The notes under the pieces: model-generated
The model's database searches: none
What the model saw: the letters and a program-made list of their open reading frames with translations, nothing else
What the model was told of the DNA's origin: nothing
Shown: positions 62,108 through 64,000 of the stretch, in pieces
Layout of the letters: each line of letters opens with the position of its first letter
Position numbering within the stretch: the first letter of the stretch is position 1
Position numbers and translations under genes: made by a program
Assembly (NCBI GenBank): GCA_963699535.1
Contig: CAVOUJ010000026.1
Span: 11,898 to 75,897 of the forward strand
DNA length: 64,000 nt
DNA from: VBDM01 sp963699535
Lineage (GTDB): Bacteria; Pseudomonadota; Gammaproteobacteria; Burkholderiales; SG8-39
Direction of reading: 5' to 3'

Positions 62108-64000
62108 TCACCTCGCCAGCGGATCGGGCCGGACCTGGAACTTCACCACCTTCGGCTGCGTGCCCTTGCCGCCTTCGATGTGGAACGGCGCGCGCGTGCC
62201 CGTAGGTCGACCACAGGCCGCGGCCCTTCCAGCCGGCGTTCGGATCGTCGATGCGGCCGTCCATGCCCTTGGTGTAGAAGCCCATCGGATAGGGCACGCG
62301 CAGCGTGACCAACTTGCCGTCGACCAGCGCGAGCACCGACGTCGTTCAGGTTGCCGGTCGCCATCGGCACGTCCTTGGCCCGAGGCCGAGCGTGTCGAAC
62401 TGGTCGACCCAGGTGTAGTAGCTCGACTCCACGCTGCCCGGCTCCTTGATGTCCTCGAACTGCGGACCGGGGAACGGATAGAGCGTCCAGCCTTCCGGAC
62501 AGTGCCGGCCGGTCGCGGCGGTCGGGCCGTTGAGCGACCTTGCACTTGCGGCGGTCGAAGCTCGCCAGGTGGCCGCTCGACAGCGGCACCCAGACGACGC
62601 CGTTGCGGTCGACGTCGATGCCGCGCGGGCCGTAGCCGGGCGTCCTTCGGCATCGTCGAACGGCACCTCGTAGATTTCCGACAGCGCGGTCGCCGGCGGG
62701 TTGTCGCCGGGCACGGTGCGCACGATGAAGCCCGGGAAGACGCGGATCGAGGTCCACACCGAGCCGTCGGGCGCCACGCCGATGCCGTAGGTGCTGACGT
62801 TGAGCCGCCGGTCCTTGCTCGGATCGAGCGGCTGGTTCGGCTCGGTATATTCGTCGCGCTTGCCGTTGCCGTTGGTGTCGACGACGAACGCCGTCCAGCC
62901 CTGCGACTTCTGCTCGTCGCCGGTCTCGTCGAGCATCTTGGTGTTGATCCAGCCGAGCACCTCGCGGCTGCCGCTGAACCACAGCGTGTTGTTGGCGTCC
63001 TCGGCGAAGCTCAGATGGTGCGTGCCGAAGCAGGTGTCGATGAGCGTGAACTTGCTCGGTCTTCGGATCGTACATGGAAACCTGGCGGCTCGCGGCCTTG
63101 ATCGGGAACAGCTTCGCCGACGGATGGTCCGAGCCCTTCTGGCAGAAGGCCGGATTTTGCGCCGGGCGAATCCGCGACGTGAACCAGGCGCGCCCCTTCT
63201 GATCCATCATCGGGTTGTGGGTGTTGGTCTGGCTGTCCCAGATCGGCTCGGCGCCCCAATAGGGCGACGGCGCCATCGGGTCGGTCTTCGACGACGCCGT
63301 CTTCGGATCGCGCGGCGCGACCTTGATTTCGCTCACCGTGTGGGTCTTCGGGTCGAGGACCGGCAGGTAGTCGGTGCGAGTATTCGGGCGCGCCGTAGAT
63401 CTTGCCGTTGGCATTGACGCGTGGGATTGCGCCGGTCGGTCGCGATCTCGTCGTGCAGATAGACGTTCGGCCGGCTCCAGTCCCACAGCGTGATGACGAT
63501 GTTGCGCTCGACGCCCTGCGGCCGCTCGGGCTTGGCGAACGGCAGTTCGCCGGCGGCGATCCGGTCGGTCCAATCGGCGACATAGGCTTGCAGCACGCGC
63601 TCGGCGTCGAAGCGGGCGATCTGCGTGATCATGCTGGTCATCGCCTGTCCGGACTGGATGCGCCGCGTCCACGCCTCGTAGCGAGCTTTTCAGATCGGCC
63701 GAAGCGCTGCCGGGATCGTGCGCGTCGCCTTGTTGCCCATCTGGTGGCAGCCGACGCAGCCGTTGGTCTTGACGCTGTCGAGCCACTGGTGCTGGCTCTT
63801 CGCCGCCGGCGCCATGCCGTTGCCGCTGCGCCGGTGCCGGGAAACAGGCTCTTGTCCGGAATCTTGAGCATCGAGTACCAGTAGATCGCCGGATAGTACT
63901 CGGCCGCGGCCGCCTCGTTCGGCGCCATCATGGCGGTGAGATTGAGAATCTGCCCGGGCTCGGCTTCGACCTTCGGCGAATCGACGAGACCGTAGCCGCG
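62108..64000 (-). CDS. streptogramin-lyase-like protein with a cytochrome-c motif (partial, frameshifts)
   Basis: The 5' end lies beyond the window; about 630 residues are visible. The first part (RGYGLVDSPKVEAEPGQILNLTA) is a carboxypeptidase-regulatory-like segment. It is followed by AAEYYPAIYWYSMLKIPDKS and a heme-c motif CVGCHQMGNKATRTIP. The rest is a repeated beta-propeller of the virginiamycin-B-lyase type (ITLWDWSRPNVYLHDEIATD, VDTNGNGKRDEYTEPNQPLDPSKD, GIDVDRNGVVWVPLSSGHLASFDR). At least eight slips occur. It is probably a periplasmic redox-linked protein; the reaction is unknown. Confidence 0.8.

Noticed and set aside
1..64000. tRNA or rRNA genes, CRISPR arrays, insertion sequences, toxin-antitoxin or phage modules
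   Set aside because: Reading both strands showed no cloverleaf-like sequences with CCA-type ends, no regularly spaced repeats, and no transposase, integrase or phage motifs.

Overview
The window looks like two different genomes joined at about position 50,705. Left of that point (about 1-50,700) the genes read as a high-GC betaproteobacterium of Burkholderiales/Rhodocyclales type. The indicators are a chromosomal cytochrome-b formate dehydrogenase with its usual small accessory genes, TupABC and ModABC uptake systems, tripartite-tricarboxylate (Bug) receptors, and the tesA/ybbA/ybbP neighbourhood. Right of it the genes look rhizobial (alphaproteobacterial): the order radC-map-sfsA, AprI/Inh-type inhibitor, HpaB-type monooxygenase, and two copies of a long inverted repeat typical of that group. 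The join cuts a Sel1-repeat gene on one strand and an E1-beta dehydrogenase gene on the other, so an assembly chimera is the simplest reading. Single-base frameshifts are common throughout and dense on the right; most interrupted genes are otherwise complete, so I describe them as genes with probable sequence errors.

Layout of the left part. 75-10,157 (minus strand) is one unbroken run: tupBCA (tungstate), an orphan ModA-like binding protein, a FecCD/BtuCD-type importer, mobB-moeA-moaD-moaE, a cation/proton antiporter and a universal stress protein. A divergent regulator (ModE-type HTH fused to a molybdate-binding-like domain) starts at 10,255. 11,316-14,323 holds modABC with a near-perfect ModE box and a short ModE-like repressor. 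chrA and sodC follow. 16,440-25,609 (minus) encodes a membrane-bound formate dehydrogenase (catalytic, Fe-S, cytochrome b, a Tat leader protein, a lipoprotein and a small periplasmic protein) preceded by a TorD-like chaperone, a polyferredoxin and DUF3305/DUF3306 proteins. Divergently, 25,681-28,224 carries moaA-fdhD-mobA. A lipoprotein gene flanked by 29-bp direct repeats comes next, then a two-gene molybdenum hydroxylase (isoquinoline/aldehyde oxidoreductase type), solute receptors, a metallo-beta-lactamase-fold protein, and a second moeA at 36,891. From 38 to 49.5 kb the content is ordinary housekeeping and accessory genes.

Taken together, 1.7-38.2 kb is a concentrated molybdenum/tungsten supply chain: four uptake modules, two regulators, most of the cofactor pathway (moaA, moaD, moaE, two moeA, mobA, mobB; moaC, moaB/mogA and moeB are not seen), the formate dehydrogenase sulfurtransferase fdhD, and two client enzymes.

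The right part (50.7-64 kb) has the tail of an E1-beta, a semialdehyde dehydrogenase, an E2 acyltransferase, a 2-hydroxyacid dehydrogenase, a protease inhibitor, a Bug receptor, an HpaB-type flavin monooxygenase, then radC, map, sfsA and a partial cytochrome-c-like streptogramin-lyase-fold protein. No tRNA, rRNA, CRISPR array, insertion sequence or phage gene was seen.
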